Origin: DATFLL01 sp035267785 | GTDB taxonomy: Bacteria > Pseudomonadota > Gammaproteobacteria > DATFLL01 | NCBI GenBank assembly: GCA_035267785.1 | Contig: DATFLL010000092.1 | Coordinates: forward strand, 1 to 22,403 | Direction of reading: 5' to 3' | Length of the DNA stretch: 22,403 bases | Shown: one piece after another, positions 21,378-22,403 of the stretch | Layout: each line of letters begins with the position of its first letter | Position numbering within the stretch: the first letter of the stretch is position 1 | The notes under the pieces: generated by a model | Databases searched by the model: none | The model's input: only the letters and a program-made list of their open reading frames with translations | What the model was told of the DNA's origin: nothing | Translations under genes and position numbers: made by a program

Positions 21378-21821
21378 TTACGGACGGATGTAGGAGTAAC
21401 CCTGCTCCTGCAACTCCATAATGCGCACCACGCCGCCCGGCACCACCTTTACGCCATTGGCGAGCTTCGGCAGATGGCCGGTCTTCTTCTGGATCTTCAA
21501 CATCGTGTTGTGGCAAGCGCTGAAGCGAATGCCCTGCTGGACCAGGCTCGAGACGCGCTTGGCGTCCTTGCTCTTGGCGGTCATCATCTGCAGCCCGGGG
21601 CCGTAGGCGACGATCTCGATCTTGACGTTGTCCATGCCCAGCGCCTTTTGCAGATTGACGGCGTTGTTCATGGCGATGGTCTGGGTCTTTTTACTGCCCG
21701 AGCTCACCTGAATGACAACCTTGTGCTTGGGCGTCATGCTGTCGGCATGCGAGGGCAGCGAGAAGGCGGCCATCACCGGCAGCAGCGCGATCAGCAGGTA
21801 GCGAGTAAAAAACTTCTTCAT
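21378..21821 (-). CDS. Exported DsrE/DsrF-like protein (second free-standing copy)
   Basis: 147 aa from the ATG at 21821, nine bases after GGAGG; another ATG at 21827 is too close to that site, and a longer frame to 21926 has no support. A signal peptide (MKKFFTRYLLIALLPVMAAF, cut near SHA-DS) precedes a DsrE-like domain with IEIVAYGPGLQMM (68-80), RFSACHNT carrying the sole cysteine Cys103, and the end GVVRIMELQEQGYSYIRP. It is clearly homologous to the protein at 1584-2036 and to the periplasmic domain of the anti-sigma factor. No ECF-type promoter match is found upstream, so it is probably outside that regulon or expressed from a different promoter. A periplasmic role in sulfur or thiol chemistry is only suggested by the family. 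Confidence 0.87.
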   Translation of the reverse strand: MKKFFTRYLLIALLPVMAAFSLPSHADSMTPKHKVVIQVSSGSKKTQTIAMNNAVNLQKALGMDNVKIEIVAYGPGLQMMTAKSKDAKRVSSLVQQGIRFSACHNTMLKIQKKTGHLPKLANGVKVVPGGVVRIMELQEQGYSYIRP

Positions 21822-21907
21822 GATCATGTTCCTCCAAAAAAATAAAACCAACTGACTGTTAAATGATATGAAGAGCGCATCAATACGTGACCCCAAGGCA
21901 TCAGCAC

Positions 21908-21938
21908 GGCTCTGGCGCGGCAGCACCGCGCCAGAGCC
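21908..21938. terminator. Strong hairpin after the H1-like gene
   Basis: A perfect 13-bp GC-rich stem (GGCTCTGGCGCGG and its complement) with a 5-base loop begins 17 bp past the stop of the Lys/Ala-rich gene. No T tract follows on the minus strand, so it may be a terminator, a transcript-end stabiliser, or both. Confidence 0.6.
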
Positions 21939-21955
21939 TCCGGGCCATGGGCACG

Positions 21956-22403
21956 TTAGCGGCGTTTCTTGGCTGCAGGCCGCTTCTTGGCCGCCGTCTT
22001 TTTCTTGGCCCCAGCCTTCTTCTTGGCCACTGTCTTCTTCTTGGCTACGGTCTTTTTCTTGGCCGGCTTTTTCTTGCCAGCCTTCTTCTTGGCTACGGTC
22101 TTCTTCTTGGCCGGTTTTTTCTTGCCAGCCTTCTTCTTGGCCGCAGTCTTCTTCTTGGCCGGTTTTTTCTTGCCAGCCTTCTTCTTGGCCGCAGTCTTCT
22201 TCTTGGCCGCAGTCTTCTTCTTGGCCGCAGTCTTCTTCTTGGCCGCGGACTTCTTCTTGGCCGCGGACTTCTTCTTGGCTGCAGTCTTCTTCTTGGCTGC
22301 AGTCTTCTTCTTGGCTGCAGGCTTCTTCTTGGCCGCGGCCTTCTTCTTGGCTGCAGTCTTCTTCTTGGCTGCAGTCTTCTTCTTGGCTGCAGTCTTCTTC
22401 TTG
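21956..22403 (-). CDS. Histone H1-like Lys/Ala-rich protein (N-terminus outside the window)
   Basis: At least 148 residues, open to the window edge. The sequence is almost entirely KKK-based repeats: KKKTAA (18 bp), with variants KKKPAA, KKKSAA and KKKAAA, then a higher-order unit of KKKAG, KKKPA and KKKTAA, ending KKRPAAKKRR before TAA. Composition (Lys, Ala, Thr, Pro, Val, Gly, Ser and Arg only) matches the basic C-terminal tails of bacterial H1-like and AlgP-type DNA-binding proteins. It would bind DNA or RNA without sequence specificity and may compact the nucleoid. Any folded N-terminal domain is not visible. Lys codons are mostly AAG, with AAA concentrated in the KKKPA units and near the 3' end, which breaks the DNA repeat. 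Confidence 0.85.
   Translation of the reverse strand, partial: KKKTAAKKKTAAKKKTAAKKKAAAKKKPAAKKKTAAKKKTAAKKKSAAKKKSAAKKKTAAKKKTAAKKKTAAKKKAGKKKPAKKKTAAKKKAGKKKPAKKKTVAKKKAGKKKPAKKKTVAKKKTVAKKKAGAKKKTAAKKRPAAKKRR

Noticed and set aside
21822..21926. Longer N-terminus for the DsrE-like gene at 21378
   Set aside because: The extension would bury the signal peptide and has no ribosome site, while GGAGG lies nine bases before the ATG at 21821.
22000..22403. CRISPR-like array of short direct repeats
   Set aside because: The units are contiguous 18-bp coding repeats in one open frame (KKKTAA), with no spacers of uniform length and no cas genes.

Overview
The window is a GC-rich bacterial chromosome segment. 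Gene content suggests a gammaproteobacterium: rubredoxin/thiD/thiE/hemL neighbours, Mpl, UbiX, RNase D, HemJ and a histone-H1-like Lys/Ala repeat protein. A sulfur-oxidising, Chromatiales/Acidiferrobacterales-type lineage is plausible because DsrE-family proteins recur, but that is inference. There are no rRNAs, tRNAs, phage genes, insertion sequences or CRISPR arrays.

Region 1 (1-3800) is the most interesting part. It is a divergent regulatory island. On the right are an ECF sigma factor and, overlapping it by 4 bp, a membrane anti-sigma factor whose periplasmic half is a DsrE-like domain. On the left, transcribed the other way, are an exported free-standing DsrE-like protein and an outer-membrane porin. 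The 346-bp gap between them carries two divergent promoter matches with the same -35 (TCGGAAT), the same 17-nt spacer and the same -10 (CGTCT). I propose a cell-envelope sensing system: the sigma factor drives its own operon and the DsrE/porin operon, and the anti-sigma factor senses through the same fold as one of its targets. A third DsrE-like protein lies at the far right end (21378-21821) without that promoter signature.

Region 2 (4100-8340) holds a ClC-type chloride channel/transporter, a membrane-anchored TlpA/ResA thioredoxin-like protein, HemJ, a class II aldolase-like protein, and a minus-strand rubredoxin-peroxiredoxin pair. Region 3 (8490-13140) holds thiD-thiE (thiamine), hemL (tetrapyrrole), an MFS transporter and a convergent TIGR02444-family gene. 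Region 4 (13249-20910) holds a DedA-PAP2-LssY fusion, a minus-strand mpl-ubiX-Lon-N-domain cluster, RNase D and a ClsB-like phospholipase D/cardiolipin synthase. Region 5 (20990-22403) holds a small lipoprotein, the third DsrE protein and the C-terminal part of an H1-like protein that runs off the window.

Three intergenic spacers (6145-6399, 9934-10064, 15312-15566) contain copies of one dispersed repeat family. It is built from 7-bp units (GGCAGTT, and in two copies GTGAGGG) arranged as long imperfect inverted repeats, starting at or just after a stop codon. Two of the three sit directly in front of heme-synthesis genes (hemJ, hemL).
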